NCBI RefSeq assembly: GCF_000300005.1
Contig: NC_018691.1
Coordinates: forward strand, 248,001 to 312,000
DNA: 64,000 bases
Reading direction: 5' to 3'
Source of the DNA: Alloalcanivorax dieselolei B5
GTDB lineage: Bacteria > Pseudomonadota > Gammaproteobacteria > Pseudomonadales > Alcanivoracaceae
The notes under the pieces are model-generated. The model saw only the letters and a program-made list of their open reading frames with translations, was not told where the DNA came from and ran no database searches. Positions 53,796-63,573 of this stretch are shown here, piece by piece (the first letter of the stretch is position 1; every line of letters starts with the position of its first letter). The translations under genes were made by a program, and so were the position numbers.

Positions 53796-54125
53796 TCAGG
53801 GCTTGACAGAAGAGCGGTTCTGGGGGGCGAGATCCTCAAGCGCGCGCAGCTCTCCCTCCAGCCGATCAATCAGCGCCTGCATACGGGCACTGCCGGTCTC
53901 ATCGGAAGAGGCTTTGGAGCGGGCTTCCAGTAACTCGTGGCTGATGTTCAAGGCCGCCATGATGGCGATGCGTTCCAGACCAATCACATTGGCCTGTTTG
54001 ACTTCACGCATCTGGGTGTCGAGATAGCGGGCGGCGCGCAGCAGATTGTCCTGCTCGCCGACCGGGCAGGCCACGCGGTATTCCTTGCCCAGCAAGTGAA
54101 TCACCAGCGAACTGCTATCGTTCAT
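53796..54125 (-). CDS. zapA: Cell division protein ZapA
   Basis: 109-residue protein that crosslinks FtsZ filaments at the division ring. The N-terminal globular part is SLVIHLLGKEYRVACPVGEQ followed by LLRAARYLDTQMREV; the C-terminal coiled coil includes RIAIMAALNISHELLEARSK and the last helix with RMQALIDRLEGELRALED. Typical length. Its ATG overlaps the zapB-like stop by 4 bp, so the two are coupled; 6S RNA follows. Confidence 0.93.
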   Translation of the reverse strand: MNDSSSLVIHLLGKEYRVACPVGEQDNLLRAARYLDTQMREVKQANVIGLERIAIMAALNISHELLEARSKASSDETGSARMQALIDRLEGELRALEDLAPQNRSSVKP

Positions 54126-54337
54126 GAGTCCTCCTGCTCCAGGGATTGCAGGCGCGTTATGATCGCCTCCACCCGGGAGCGGGCCAAGTCGTTTTTACGG
54201 ATGAGCCGGGCCCGTTCATCGAGAAGACGGTGTTCCCGCTCGCGCAGCAGACGATTCTCTTCGCGCAAACGGTTGGACTGACGCAGCAGGGAGTCCACCT
54301 GGGCTTCCAGTTGCCGCAGTTGTTGTTCCGTCGTCAT
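54122..54337 (-). CDS. ZapB-like coiled-coil protein (TIGR02449 type)
   Basis: 71 residues, almost wholly coiled coil with heptads of Leu, Arg, Glu: QQLRQLEAQVDSLLRQSNRL, REENRLLREREHRLLDE, and RSRVEAIITRLQSLEQED. Immediately upstream of zapA with a 4-bp ATGA overlap; this pairing is characteristic in Pseudomonas-like gammaproteobacteria. Probably a division-related ZapB analogue, from position and shape. Confidence 0.82.
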   Translation of the reverse strand: MTTEQQLRQLEAQVDSLLRQSNRLREENRLLREREHRLLDERARLIRKNDLARSRVEAIITRLQSLEQEDS

Positions 54338-54524
54338 GGCAAATCGGTCGCTGTTCGCCTAAGGTTAAGCCCCCGTGTCTCACTGCCGCGTGCCGCGCGT
54401 GTGGACGGAATTGAGAGCCAGCCGCCGGGAATGACGGCTTTTTGTACTATAGGTACGGCCCTGGAAAGGGTCAATGGAATTCAAGGCTTAGCGCCTGTTC
54501 ATAAACCGTAACGTGAAGAACCCC

Positions 54525-55115
54525 ATGTCTGACACCTACGATTTCGAAAGCTGCGCGCGGGCCTTCGCCAGCGCCGGTGTCGCCCACTCCCCCAGCGAAG
54601 TGCAGGGTGTGATCTGCGGACTGCTGGCCACCGGCCACGGTCGCCGCGACGATGAATTGCTGGGCGTGCTCGCCGCCCATGTGGAGCTGCCTTCCGGCTT
54701 TGATAATGACGTCTCGGCCCTGTTGCTGGGCTGTCGCGACCAGGCGTTGTCCGCCTTCGCCGACACCGGACTCGACCTCACCCTGCTGCTGCCGGAAGAT
54801 GAAGAGGACCTGGGCCTGCGAGTGGCGGCCCTGGGACAATGGAGCGAAGGCTTCCTGGTGGGTTTCGGCACCGGTGCCGCTGGTACCAGTGACAGCGCCT
54901 TGTCCATGGGCATCCAGGAAGCCCTGTCCGATCTGGCGGCGATCAGCCAGGTGGCGACGCCGGAGGACGATGATCCGGAAGGCGAGGATATGTTTGAACA
55001 GGTGGCTGAGCATTGCCGCATGGCCGCGCTGATGATCTACACCGAACTGGTGATGAAGGCGGAACGCAAAGGACAGCCCAAGCCGAAGCCCGGAACCTCG
55101 CCCCGGCAACATTGA
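54525..55115 (+). CDS. ygfB: UPF0149 family protein YgfB
   Basis: 196-residue all-helical protein of the YgfB/YecA family, without a settled general function (in Pseudomonas it affects beta-lactam resistance regulation). Seen: HSPSEVQGVICGLLATGHG, LPEDEEDLGLRVAALGQWSE, GFLVGFGTG and EEDMFEQVAEHCRMAALMIYTEL-like end. The ATG at 54525 follows GTGAAGA; the GTG at 54513 is in frame but would consume that ribosome site. First of the conserved ygfB-pepP-ubiH-ubiI cluster. Confidence 0.9.
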   Translation: MSDTYDFESCARAFASAGVAHSPSEVQGVICGLLATGHGRRDDELLGVLAAHVELPSGFDNDVSALLLGCRDQALSAFADTGLDLTLLLPEDEEDLGLRVAALGQWSEGFLVGFGTGAAGTSDSALSMGIQEALSDLAAISQVATPEDDDPEGEDMFEQVAEHCRMAALMIYTELVMKAERKGQPKPKPGTSPRQH

Positions 55116-55175
55116 GATTCGGCGGCGACACCGCCAGTTGACGACGTTTTAAAGGCTCATGAGGAGGCCGCGTTC

Positions 55176-56498
55176 ATGTCTATTTCCGCGCAGGAATTCC
55201 AGCGCCGCCGGCGCGAGCTGATGGAACAGATGGAACCCAACAGCATCGCCATTCTGCCGGCGGCGCCGGAGCGCACCCGCAACCGGGATGTGGAACACCC
55301 CTATCGCCAGGACAGCGACTTCTGGTATCTGAGCGGCTTCCCGGAACCGGACGCGGTGATGGTGCTGTTGCCGGGGCGCGAGCATGGCGAATTCGTCCTG
55401 TTCTGCCGCGAGCGCGACCGCGCCATGGAAATCTGGAACGGCTATCGCGCCGGCCCGGAAGGGGCGGTGGCGAACTACCAGGCCGACGACGCCTTCCCGA
55501 TCAATGACATCGATGACATCCTGCCGGGCCTGATCGAAGGCCGTAACCGGGTCTATTACGACATCGGCCGTGATGACGATTTCGATCGGCAGCTGATGAG
55601 CTGGGTCAACGCCATCCGTGAGCGCGTGCGCACTGGCGCGCAGCCACCGGGGGAATTCGTCGCGCTGTCCCATCTGCTTCACGACATGCGTCTGTTCAAA
55701 AGCAAGGAAGAGCAGGCCATGATGCGCCGCGCCGCTTCCATTTCCGCAGGCGCCCATGTGCGCGCCATGCAGTCGGTGCGGCCGGGGATGCATGAGTACC
55801 AGCTGGAAGCGGAATACCTGCACGAATTCATGCGCCACGGCGCCCGCAGCCCGGCCTACCCGAGTATCGTCGGCGGCGGCGCCAACGGCTGCATTCTTCA
55901 TTACGTGGAAAACAGCGACCCACTCAAAGAGGGCGATCTGGTCTTGGTGGACGCCGGTTGTGAGCTGGGCTGTTACGCCTCGGATATTACCCGCACCTTC
56001 CCGGTGAGCGGCACGTTCTCCGCCGAACAGCGGGCGCTGTACGACGTGGTATTGAAAGCCCAACTGGCGGCCATCGCCGTCACTCACCCGGATCACCACT
56101 GGAATTATCCCCACGAGGAAGCCGTGCGCGTGCTCACCGAAGGGCTGGTGGAACTCGGACTGCTGAAAGGGGATCCGGCGGAACTGGTGGAAACCGAAGC
56201 CTATCGCCGTTTCTACATGCACCGCACCGGCCACTGGCTCGGCCTTGATGTGCATGATGTCGGCGATTACCGCATCGGCGGCGCCTGGCGGCAACTGGAA
56301 CCGGGCATGGTGCTCACCGTGGAGCCGGGGCTATATGTGGCGCCGGACGACGACACCGTGGAGGCGCGCTGGCGCGGCATTGGCATCCGCATCGAGGACG
56401 ATGTTCTGGTGACCGCGGACGGCTGCGAAGTGCTGACCCACGAGGTGCCGAAGGCCGTCGATGATATCGAAGTGCTGATGCGAGAGGCACGGGCATGA
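55176..56498 (+). CDS. pepP: Xaa-Pro aminopeptidase (aminopeptidase P)
   Basis: 440-residue dinuclear manganese peptidase removing N-terminal residues before proline. The N-domain has NSIAILPAAPERTRNRDVEH and YRQDSDFWYLSGFPEP. The pita-bread catalytic domain has metal ligands in VLVDAGCELGCYASDITRTF (two Asp), the His of HRTGHWLGLDVHDVG, and the Glu residues in VLTVEPGLYV and GIGIRIEDDVLVT. The stop overlaps the ubiH start by 4 bp (ATGA), implying translational coupling. Confidence 0.96.
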   Translation: MSISAQEFQRRRRELMEQMEPNSIAILPAAPERTRNRDVEHPYRQDSDFWYLSGFPEPDAVMVLLPGREHGEFVLFCRERDRAMEIWNGYRAGPEGAVANYQADDAFPINDIDDILPGLIEGRNRVYYDIGRDDDFDRQLMSWVNAIRERVRTGAQPPGEFVALSHLLHDMRLFKSKEEQAMMRRAASISAGAHVRAMQSVRPGMHEYQLEAEYLHEFMRHGARSPAYPSIVGGGANGCILHYVENSDPLKEGDLVLVDAGCELGCYASDITRTFPVSGTFSAEQRALYDVVLKAQLAAIAVTHPDHHWNYPHEEAVRVLTEGLVELGLLKGDPAELVETEAYRRFYMHRTGHWLGLDVHDVGDYRIGGAWRQLEPGMVLTVEPGLYVAPDDDTVEARWRGIGIRIEDDVLVTADGCEVLTHEVPKAVDDIEVLMREARA

Positions 56499-57667
56499 CC
56501 CCGGACGGGCCGCTGATCGTCGGTGGCGGCATGGCCGGCGCCTTGCTGGCATTGCTGCTGCGCCATCACGGCTGCCCTTCGGTGACGCTGGTGGAAAGTC
56601 ATCCGCTGCCCACCGAGGCGCCACCGGAAACGCCCAGCTTCGACGCCCGCAGTACCGCACTGTCCGCCGGCAGCCTGCGGGTGTTGGAACAACTGGGGCT
56701 GCTGGCGCCCTTGCTGGAGCGGGCGGCCTCCATCAACGAGGTGCATGTGTCCCGTCAGGGGCGCCTCGGTCTGACCCGCATGCTCGCCGGAGAACATCGC
56801 CTGCCGCGCCTGGGCGCGGTGGTGGAGAACCGCTGGCTCGGCTATTTGCTGGTGAACGCGCTGTACCGGGATGACGCCATCGAAGTGCGGGCGCCGGATG
56901 GTGTCCAGGCTGCCCGCCGGGTGTCCGACGGCTATGTGATGACGCTGAACGACGGCAGCGAGCGGCACACGCCTTTGCTGATCGCCGCCGACGGTGCCAA
57001 CTCGCGCACCCGGGACTGGCTCGGCATCACGGCCCGCCAGCAGGACATTGGCCATGACGCGCTGATCGCCAACGTGGCGGTGGCGGAGCCTCACCAGGGC
57101 AGGGCCTTCGAACGTTTTCTCGATGACGGTCCCATGGCGTTGCTGCCGTTGCCGGATCAACGCATGGCGCTGGTATGGACCGGCCCCCGCGATCAAGTGG
57201 ACGCCTGGATGGCCCTGGACGACGAACAGGCTCTGGACGCCCTGCATCAACGCATGGGCGCGGCGCCGCCGGCGCTGACCGCCATCGGCGAGCGTCACCG
57301 CTATCCGTTGGTGCTCACCGAGGCCTGCGCCCAGGCGGTGCCGTTCGGTGCGGTGGTGGGGAATGCCGCCCATACTTTGCATCCGGTGGCGGGCCAGGGC
57401 TTCAATCTGAGCGTGCGCGATCTGGCGGCGCTGGCCGAAGCGGTGGGCGCCGCCGCGCATCCGGGCGAGCTGGCGCGCTTGTCGCAATGGCAGCAAGCGC
57501 GGCGTGCCGATCAGGCCTGGGTAACCCGGGCTTCGCGCCAACTGCCGGAATGGTTCCGGGTGCGCCAGCCGTTGTTCGCCCACAGCCGTCAACTGGGGCT
57601 GCTGGCCCTGGATCTGCTGCCCGGCCCGCGCCGGGACTTCGCCCGCCGTGCCATGGGACTGCAATGA
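56495..57667 (+). CDS. ubiH: 2-octaprenyl-6-methoxyphenol hydroxylase UbiH
   Basis: 390-residue FAD monooxygenase for C4 hydroxylation in ubiquinone synthesis. FAD motifs: [38 protein letters not shown] and GAVVGNAAHTLHPVAGQGFN with NLSVRDLAAL, where Asn-Ala-Ala-His is the UbiH variant of the usual GDAAH. Overlaps pepP by 4 bp and ubiI by 4 bp. Works with UbiI downstream in the same pathway. Confidence 0.92.
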   Translation: MTPDGPLIVGGGMAGALLALLLRHHGCPSVTLVESHPLPTEAPPETPSFDARSTALSAGSLRVLEQLGLLAPLLERAASINEVHVSRQGRLGLTRMLAGEHRLPRLGAVVENRWLGYLLVNALYRDDAIEVRAPDGVQAARRVSDGYVMTLNDGSERHTPLLIAADGANSRTRDWLGITARQQDIGHDALIANVAVAEPHQGRAFERFLDDGPMALLPLPDQRMALVWTGPRDQVDAWMALDDEQALDALHQRMGAAPPALTAIGERHRYPLVLTEACAQAVPFGAVVGNAAHTLHPVAGQGFNLSVRDLAALAEAVGAAAHPGELARLSQWQQARRADQAWVTRASRQLPEWFRVRQPLFAHSRQLGLLALDLLPGPRRDFARRAMGLQ

Positions 57668-58935
57668 CCAAGACCCCCTCTCTTCACAGTGACGTTCTGA
57701 TTGTTGGCGGCGGTATGGCCGGGGGCCTGCTGGCGCTGCTGCTGGCCGATCAGGGATTGACGGTGCGGGTGCTGGACGGCGCCGCCGAGCCGGTCTGGCC
57801 CGAAGGCGCGCCGGCCCTGCGCGTCTCCACGTTGAATGAGGCCAGCTATTGGCTGCTCAGGCACACCGGCGCCTGGCAATACCTGAATTCGCAACGGGTG
57901 CAGCCTTATCGGCACATGCAGGTGTGGGATCACGACGGCACCGGCGAAGTGAATTTCGATGTGACCGAGGCCGGAGCGGAAGCGCTGGGCTGGTTGCTGG
58001 AAAACGACCATATCGTCGCCGCTCTGTATCGAGCCGGTACCGACCGGGAGCGCCTGGATTGGCAATGTGGCGCGCCGGTCGCCGCGGTCAGACGTACCCC
58101 GGAGGGCTGGCGGGTGAGCGCCGGAGACGGGGATTACAGCGCCGATCTGGTGGTGGGCGCCGACGGTGCCCGCTCGCTGGTGCGTGAGGCGGCGGGCATT
58201 CCCGGCGGCCCCCGCGATACCGGCCATCATGCCCTGGTGGCCACTATTGAAACCGAGCGGCCGCATGGCGGTTGCGCCCGGCAGGTGTTCCTGGAATCGG
58301 GGCCTCTGGCTTTGTTGCCGTTGTTCGATGCCGCCGCCGATGCAGAAGAAGGGGCTGGTGGCGGCCGGCACTGTTCCATTGTCTGGTCCGGCTGGCCCGG
58401 GTTTATCGAAGAGCGCCTGGCGGAAGACGACGACGCCTTCGCCCGCGCCCTGAACCAGGCCACCGCCGAAGTGCTTGGCCCGGCCCGGCCGGTGAGCCCG
58501 CGGCGGGTGTTTCCGATTCAGGAGCGACACGCCAGCAGCTACCGGGCACCGGGCCTGGCGCTGGTCGGCGACGCCGCCCATGTGATCCACCCGCTGGCCG
58601 GGCAGGGCATCAATCTGGGTTTCCTGGATGTCGGTGTGCTGGCGGAAGAGCTGGCCCGGGTTCGTCAGGCCGGGTTGCCGCTGGCCGATCCCGCCGCGCT
58701 GGCCCGTTACGAACGCCGTCGGCGCGCCGATAACCTGCTTATGCAGCAGGCCATGCGCGGCTTCAAAATCCTGTTCGAACGGCGGGAGCCGGCGCTGCGC
58801 TGGCTGCGCAATACCGGCCTTGGCATGGTGGACAAGTTGCCGCCGGCGCGGCGTCTGTTCATTGAGCATGCCCTGGGCCGGGCCGGGGATTTGCCGCGAT
58901 TGGCACGTCCTTGCCAATCGATTATGGAGCCTTGA
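57664..58935 (+). CDS. ubiI: UbiI/VisC-family ubiquinone biosynthesis hydroxylase
   Basis: 423-residue FAD monooxygenase, C5-hydroxylase type. Motifs: [60 protein letters not shown] and [20 protein letters not shown] followed by [12 protein letters not shown]. The ATG at 57664 overlaps the ubiH stop (ATGA). Its 3' end overlaps the predicted Fur site for the following iron-transport genes. Other UbiH-like paralogues (UbiF, UbiM) cannot be excluded, but position favours UbiI. Confidence 0.9.
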   Translation: MTKTPSLHSDVLIVGGGMAGGLLALLLADQGLTVRVLDGAAEPVWPEGAPALRVSTLNEASYWLLRHTGAWQYLNSQRVQPYRHMQVWDHDGTGEVNFDVTEAGAEALGWLLENDHIVAALYRAGTDRERLDWQCGAPVAAVRRTPEGWRVSAGDGDYSADLVVGADGARSLVREAAGIPGGPRDTGHHALVATIETERPHGGCARQVFLESGPLALLPLFDAAADAEEGAGGGRHCSIVWSGWPGFIEERLAEDDDAFARALNQATAEVLGPARPVSPRRVFPIQERHASSYRAPGLALVGDAAHVIHPLAGQGINLGFLDVGVLAEELARVRQAGLPLADPAALARYERRRRADNLLMQQAMRGFKILFERREPALRWLRNTGLGMVDKLPPARRLFIEHALGRAGDLPRLARPCQSIMEP

Positions 58936-58953
58936 TAATCGCGAATCATTTTC
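58934..58953. promoter_or_regulatory. Candidate Fur box before the iron transporter genes
   Basis: GATAATCGCGAATCATTTTC: the left GATAAT and right ATTTTC resemble the halves of the Fur consensus GATAATGATAATCATTATC, with one extra base in the centre. It overlaps the ubiI stop and lies 20 bp before the start of the ferric-iron binding protein, so iron would repress that gene. Confidence 0.55.
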
Positions 58954-58972
58954 GTTTATGGAGCCATGCCCC

Positions 58973-59983
58973 ATGACTGTCCTGCGCCGTTTGGCCCTGC
59001 CTGCGCTCGCCCTTCTCGTCGCCGCCTGTTCCGAACAACCCGAGCCGAAAAACGAGGTGGTGGTCTACACCTCTCGTAACGACGAGCTGATCAAGCCGGT
59101 CTTCGACGCTTACACCGAGCAAACCGGGGTTTCCATTCGCTATATCACCGACAACGCCGGTGCGCTGGCCGCCCGTCTCAAAGCCGAGGGAGAACAGTCC
59201 CCGGCGGATCTGCTGGTCACCGTGGACGCCGGCAACCTGTGGCAGGCGACCCAGGAGGATCTGTTGCAATCGGTGGAGTCCACCGTACTGGAAGGCAATG
59301 TGCCGGAGCACCTGCGTGATGAGCAGGGCCGCTGGTTCGGTCTGACCCAGCGTGCCCGTACCATCGTTTATTCCACCGAGCGGGTGCAGCCGTCGGAGCT
59401 GTCCAGCTATGAAGCGCTGGCCGATGAGCAATGGAAGGGCCGTTTGTGTCTGCGCACCTCCAAGAAGGTCTATAACCAGTCCCTGGTCGCCACCATGATC
59501 GAGCGGCTTGGCGAGGAGGAAGCGGAACGCGTGGTGCGCGGCTGGGTCGATAACCTGGCCACCGATGTGTTCGCCAACGACAATGCGGTGATGGAAGCCA
59601 TCATTGCCGGCCAGTGCGACGTCGGCATCGTCAACACCTACTACTTCGGCCGTTTGCAACGTGACAATCCCCAGTTGCCACTGAAATTGTTCTGGGCCAA
59701 CCAGGACAGCAGCGGCACCCATGTGAACATTTCCGGCGGCGGCGTCACCAGGAACGCACCCAACCGGGAAGCCGCCGTGGCGTTGCTGGAATGGATGAGC
59801 AAGCCGGAAGCCCAGAAGCTGCTTGCTGACGGCAACCTGGAGTACCCGGCCAGCTCCGGCGTGGAAGCGGCGGAGCAGGTCAAAGCCTGGGGCGATTTCA
59901 AGGCCGATGATCTCAACGTCAGCGTGGCGGGCAGCCGTCAGGTGGAGGCCGTGAAGCTGATGGACCGTGCCGGTTACCGCTGA
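58973..59983 (+). CDS. Ferric-iron ABC transporter substrate-binding lipoprotein
   Basis: 336 residues of the FbpA/FutA family. The signal ends in lipobox VAAC (LLVAACSEQ), so the protein is membrane-anchored. Seen: [75 protein letters not shown], and the iron-binding tyrosine pair in [17 protein letters not shown] at 58973 follows GGAG; an ATG at 58958 would place extra residues before the signal. Permease follows with a 17-bp overlap. Iron regulation is suggested by the upstream Fur-like site. Confidence 0.9.
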   Translation: MTVLRRLALPALALLVAACSEQPEPKNEVVVYTSRNDELIKPVFDAYTEQTGVSIRYITDNAGALAARLKAEGEQSPADLLVTVDAGNLWQATQEDLLQSVESTVLEGNVPEHLRDEQGRWFGLTQRARTIVYSTERVQPSELSSYEALADEQWKGRLCLRTSKKVYNQSLVATMIERLGEEEAERVVRGWVDNLATDVFANDNAVMEAIIAGQCDVGIVNTYYFGRLQRDNPQLPLKLFWANQDSSGTHVNISGGGVTRNAPNREAAVALLEWMSKPEAQKLLADGNLEYPASSGVEAAEQVKAWGDFKADDLNVSVAGSRQVEAVKLMDRAGYR

Positions 59984-61559
59984 TCGCCGTCCGGATCGCT
60001 ATCTGATTATCGCCGGGGCGCTGGCCCTGGCGGTGCTGTTGCCGGTTGCCGTGCTGTTGTCCGCCTGGCGCGGCGACGAATCGGAAACCTGGCGTCACCT
60101 GGTCGATACCGTGCTCTGGCGCCTGCTGGGGCACACCGCCTGGCTGGTGATCGGCGTGGGCATCGGTGTGCTGCTGCTGGGCGCCAGCCTGGCCTGGCTG
60201 GTAGCCACGCAGGATTTTCCCGGCCGCCGTGTGCTCGACTGGGCTCTGTTACTGCCGCTGGCGATGCCGGCCTATGTGCTGGCCTTCGTCGTGGTGCAGG
60301 GGCTGGATTACGCCGGCCCGGTGCAAACCGCGTTGCGCCAGTGGTGGCCGGGGTTTTCCGGCTTCAGCGCACGCCATCCGTTGTGGGTGATCGCCACCCT
60401 GTCCCTGGTGTTCTACCCCTATGTTTACATGCTGGCGCGGCTGGCATTTCTGACTCAGGGCCGTGCCGTGATGGAACAGGCACGGCTGCTTGGCCGTGGT
60501 CCCTGGGCGGCGTTCTTCCAGGTCGCGTTGCCGATGGCCCGTCCGGCCATTGCCGCCGGCCTGGCGCTGGCGTTGATGGAAACGCTGGCGGACTTCGGCG
60601 CCGTTTCCGTCTTCAATTTCGATACCTTCACTACCGCCATTTATAAGAGCTGGTATGGCTTGTTCAATCTGGCCGCCGCCGCTCAGCTGGCGTCATTGCT
60701 GCTGCTGTTCGTATTGTTGGCACTGTGGCTGGAACGGCGTGGCCGGGGGCGTGCCCGCTATGGGGACCGCGGTGGCCGGCCGATGGTGGCGGTGCGTTCG
60801 CGCTGGGCCTGGCTGATGACCTGCTACGCCGGGCTGGTGGTGGTGCTGGCCTTTGTATTGCCGGCGGGCCGTCTGCTGTACTGGACCCTGGATGAGGTGG
60901 CACGCGGCCTGGATGCGCGGTTTATGTCCCTGGCGCTGCGCACGCTGACGCTGGGCATCAGCGCCGGCGTGCTGGTGGTGGGGCTGGCTTCGGTGCTGGC
61001 CTGGCTGCAGCGCCTGCGCCCACACCGGTTGATGCGCGCGCTGGTGCGCACGGCGACGATGGGGTACGCGCTGCCCGGCTCGGTGCTGGCGGTGGGGATC
61101 GTCATCGGCTTCGCCGCCATCGACCGTCAACTGGGGCAGTGGTTCGGTTGGCGACAACTGTTGGTGGGCAGTCTCGGGGCGCTGTTCCTGGCCTATGTCA
61201 TCCGCTTCATGGCGGTGGCCTTTGGCCCGGTGGAAAGCGCCCTGGAGCGGGTCCGCCCGGCTTTGCTGGACGCCGCCCGGACTCTCGGCGCCCCGCCGCT
61301 GGAAGCGGCACGGCGGGTGTTGCTGCCGATGGTGGCGCCGGGGCTGATCACGGCTTTGTTACTGGTGGGCATCGACATCATGAAGGAAATGCCGGCCACG
61401 CTTCTGCTGCGCCCCTTCGGCTGGGACACCCTGGCCGTGCGCATCTATGAACTCACCGCGGAAGGGGAATGGCAACGCGCCGCTCTCCCGTCCCTGGCCC
61501 TGGTGGCGGTAGGCCTGCTGCCGGTCTATCTGCTGGTCCGCCGGCTACGCCATTCCTGA
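59967..61559 (+). CDS. Ferric-iron ABC transporter permease (fused two-domain type)
   Basis: 530-residue inner-membrane permease containing two BPD_transp_1 halves, the FbpB/HitB form. First EAA-like loop: [20 protein letters not shown] near residues 170-190; second: [20 protein letters not shown] near 430-450. About 12 helices. Starts at GTG 59967, 17 bp inside the binding-protein gene. No ATPase gene follows; the next 640 bp hold repeats and non-coding DNA. The ATPase must be elsewhere or shared. Confidence 0.9.
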   Translation: MPVTADRRPDRYLIIAGALALAVLLPVAVLLSAWRGDESETWRHLVDTVLWRLLGHTAWLVIGVGIGVLLLGASLAWLVATQDFPGRRVLDWALLLPLAMPAYVLAFVVVQGLDYAGPVQTALRQWWPGFSGFSARHPLWVIATLSLVFYPYVYMLARLAFLTQGRAVMEQARLLGRGPWAAFFQVALPMARPAIAAGLALALMETLADFGAVSVFNFDTFTTAIYKSWYGLFNLAAAAQLASLLLLFVLLALWLERRGRGRARYGDRGGRPMVAVRSRWAWLMTCYAGLVVVLAFVLPAGRLLYWTLDEVARGLDARFMSLALRTLTLGISAGVLVVGLASVLAWLQRLRPHRLMRALVRTATMGYALPGSVLAVGIVIGFAAIDRQLGQWFGWRQLLVGSLGALFLAYVIRFMAVAFGPVESALERVRPALLDAARTLGAPPLEAARRVLLPMVAPGLITALLLVGIDIMKEMPATLLLRPFGWDTLAVRIYELTAEGEWQRAALPSLALVAVGLLPVYLLVRRLRHS

Positions 61560-61576
61560 CCGCAATCCACGGGTTG

Positions 61577-61763
61577 CCACGAAGCCGTTGTAGGAGCTTG
61601 CCCTGCAAGCGAATTTCCCCACGCCGGAGGCCCATAATTCGCCAGCAAGCTAGCTCCCACAGTTTTTGCTACGGAGCCGCTGTGGGAAGCTTGCTTGCAA
61701 GCGAATTCTTGGAACGCAGAGCTATTCGCTTGCAAGGCAAGCTCCTACAGCGACTTCGTAGCC
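61577..61763. repeat. Two adjacent REP-like palindromes, family 1
   Basis: The first unit (about 61577-61677) pairs gccgttgtaggagcttgccc with a diverged complement (tagctcccacag). The second (about 61677-61763) pairs gccgctgtgggaagcttgc with ggcaagctcctacagcgac. They sit in head-to-tail order just after the iron permease. Confidence 0.8.
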
Positions 61764-62202
61764 CTTTTGTGAGAGAGCGATCAGCGTGTGGGCGCGTTTG
61801 AGAGGTGGTCTCTTCCTGTACTGCCAGTAACCAATATGTAACTTTCGGTAACAGATTTGCGCAAAATGTATAGTTGGGACTGTCGTAAGATTCGGTGAAC
61901 AGGTGGTCACTATATGGGTTTTCATATAAAAATAATGAGTAAAAAATGCATCGCTGTTCCCGAAAATTTCCGAATTTTAGCGGCTTTTTCTAATAATAAA
62001 GAACCAGTTGGCCCTATATGACCGGATCCAAAGTAGTAAATTGAAGGATCAGTTAACAAATGAAAACTAAAGGTTGCCCAGAGCTCCATTCGCTCGTTAT
62101 CCTGTAGACGATACTTGGCAGATTGTTACCCCCTCCAGGTATCCCTCTACCTCGAATAACAAGCGTCTTGCCGTTTCCCGAACGGCGAATGGAGATGTAC
62201 CC
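61764..62202. other. AT-rich intergenic region upstream of FadL-like copy 2
   Basis: About 440 bp, clearly richer in A and T than the rest of the window between 61850 and 62070 (for example tataaaaataatgagtaaa near 61925). It probably holds the promoter and operators for the FadL-like/lipoprotein pair. No gene, sigma-54 element or well-spaced sigma-70 promoter could be assigned with confidence. Confidence 0.5.
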
Positions 62203-63561
62203 ATGAAAAAGAACAAGGTGCTTCAGGGAGCTGCCCTGGTAGCTTCCATGGGCGTGCTCAGTGGCCAGGCCATGGCGAGCATGGGCAACATCGGAACGAC
62301 CTATGGCGTGCTGCCGTCCGACATCGCTTCCGCTCAAGGGCTTTCCCTGTTCAATACCCAGGTTTCCGCCGTCTACTACAACCCGGCTTACCTCGCCAAG
62401 GATCCCCGTGGTGAGTTGACCTTCGGCTTGCTGCACGCGGAGCACGAACTGCGCGCCAACAGCCTGGGTGGCGCCGCGCCGCCGATCCGCAACGGAGACG
62501 TGCTGCAGGACTCCCCGTCACAGCACGTTCTGGTGGGGATGAAAACCGATCTGAGTTCCATGACCCGTTTCAAACATCCGATCTACATGGGTGTGATGCT
62601 GGGCGTGGAAAAATACGGTGAAGAGATGATGGCGTTCGAGTCCGCCACCTCCAACGAAGGGCAGTACTTCGAATATGGCCGCCAGCCGCTGTTCCTGGTG
62701 CTCGGCGGCGCCACTCAGATCTGGCGTGGTCTGGACGCCGGCGCCTCCGCCCGGCTGACTCTGCATTCCGACGCGGAACTGCGCGCCACCACCACCCTGG
62801 GTGGTGAGACCAGCTATGAATCCCTGAACGTTTCCGCCAAACCCTCGATCCGTCCGATCGTCAGCATGAACATGGATTGGGGCGAGAGTTTCTGCCCCGA
62901 CGGCGGGTGCTGGTACAACGGCCTGGAAACCGCGTTGTCCTATCGCGGCTACTCCAATACCAAGACCACCGTTGATGCCAACACGGTGATTCCCGGCACC
63001 ATCGGCGAACCCGGCCTGTCCCTGGCGGTGACCACCCTGGACTCCTACCAGCCGGACATCATCGCCCTGGGTCTGCTTTACGGTAAGGAGCGTTTCCGTG
63101 TCGGTGTCAGTGCGGAGCTGCAGCGCTGGTCAGACCTGGAAGACGAATTCAAAGGCGACACCATCAAGGACCAGGCCGTGGAAGACGGCATTGGTGTGCT
63201 CGAATTCAAGGACATTGTTATTCCGCGCATCGGCGCCGAGTTCAAGGTGTCGCCGAACTACACGCTCACCGGCGGGGTCGCCTACAGCAAATCGCCGCTG
63301 GACTCCGATGCCTCGCTGGACGTGAACTACCTGGATGCCGACAAACTGATCGTCGGCCTCGGGCTCACCGCCCAGTTCGATGATCCCCACTTCTTCGCCT
63401 TCCCGGTGCGCTTCGACCTGGCTTACCAGTATCAGAAGCTGCGGCCGCGGGACTTCGACCTGTACGCCACCAATTCCCCCAGCTACCCGCAATCCTACGA
63501 GCGGGTGGAAGCGGAAGGTGACGTTCACGTCTTCGCCGGTTCGGTAACCCTGAAGTTCTAA
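62203..63561 (+). CDS. FadL/OmpP1-like outer-membrane barrel protein (copy 2)
   Basis: 452 residues, clearly paralogous to copy 1 at 46238. The signal peptide ends AMA; then SMGNIGTTYGVLPSDIASAQ, VSAVYYNPAYLAKDPRGELT, FGLLHAEHELRANSLGGAAP, EYGRQPLFLVLGGATQIWRG, LDSYQPDIIALGLLYG, SLDVNYLDADKLIVGLG and the ending SVTLKF. Copy 1 has the same blocks in the same order. The ATG at 62203 follows GGAG at eight bases; an in-frame ATG at 62074 lacks a signal peptide. Likely imports hydrophobic substrate; probably co-transcribed with the lipoprotein that follows 12 bp later. Confidence 0.82.
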   Translation: MKKNKVLQGAALVASMGVLSGQAMASMGNIGTTYGVLPSDIASAQGLSLFNTQVSAVYYNPAYLAKDPRGELTFGLLHAEHELRANSLGGAAPPIRNGDVLQDSPSQHVLVGMKTDLSSMTRFKHPIYMGVMLGVEKYGEEMMAFESATSNEGQYFEYGRQPLFLVLGGATQIWRGLDAGASARLTLHSDAELRATTTLGGETSYESLNVSAKPSIRPIVSMNMDWGESFCPDGGCWYNGLETALSYRGYSNTKTTVDANTVIPGTIGEPGLSLAVTTLDSYQPDIIALGLLYGKERFRVGVSAELQRWSDLEDEFKGDTIKDQAVEDGIGVLEFKDIVIPRIGAEFKVSPNYTLTGGVAYSKSPLDSDASLDVNYLDADKLIVGLGLTAQFDDPHFFAFPVRFDLAYQYQKLRPRDFDLYATNSPSYPQSYERVEAEGDVHVFAGSVTLKF

Positions 63562-63573
63562 CGGAGGCCTCCC

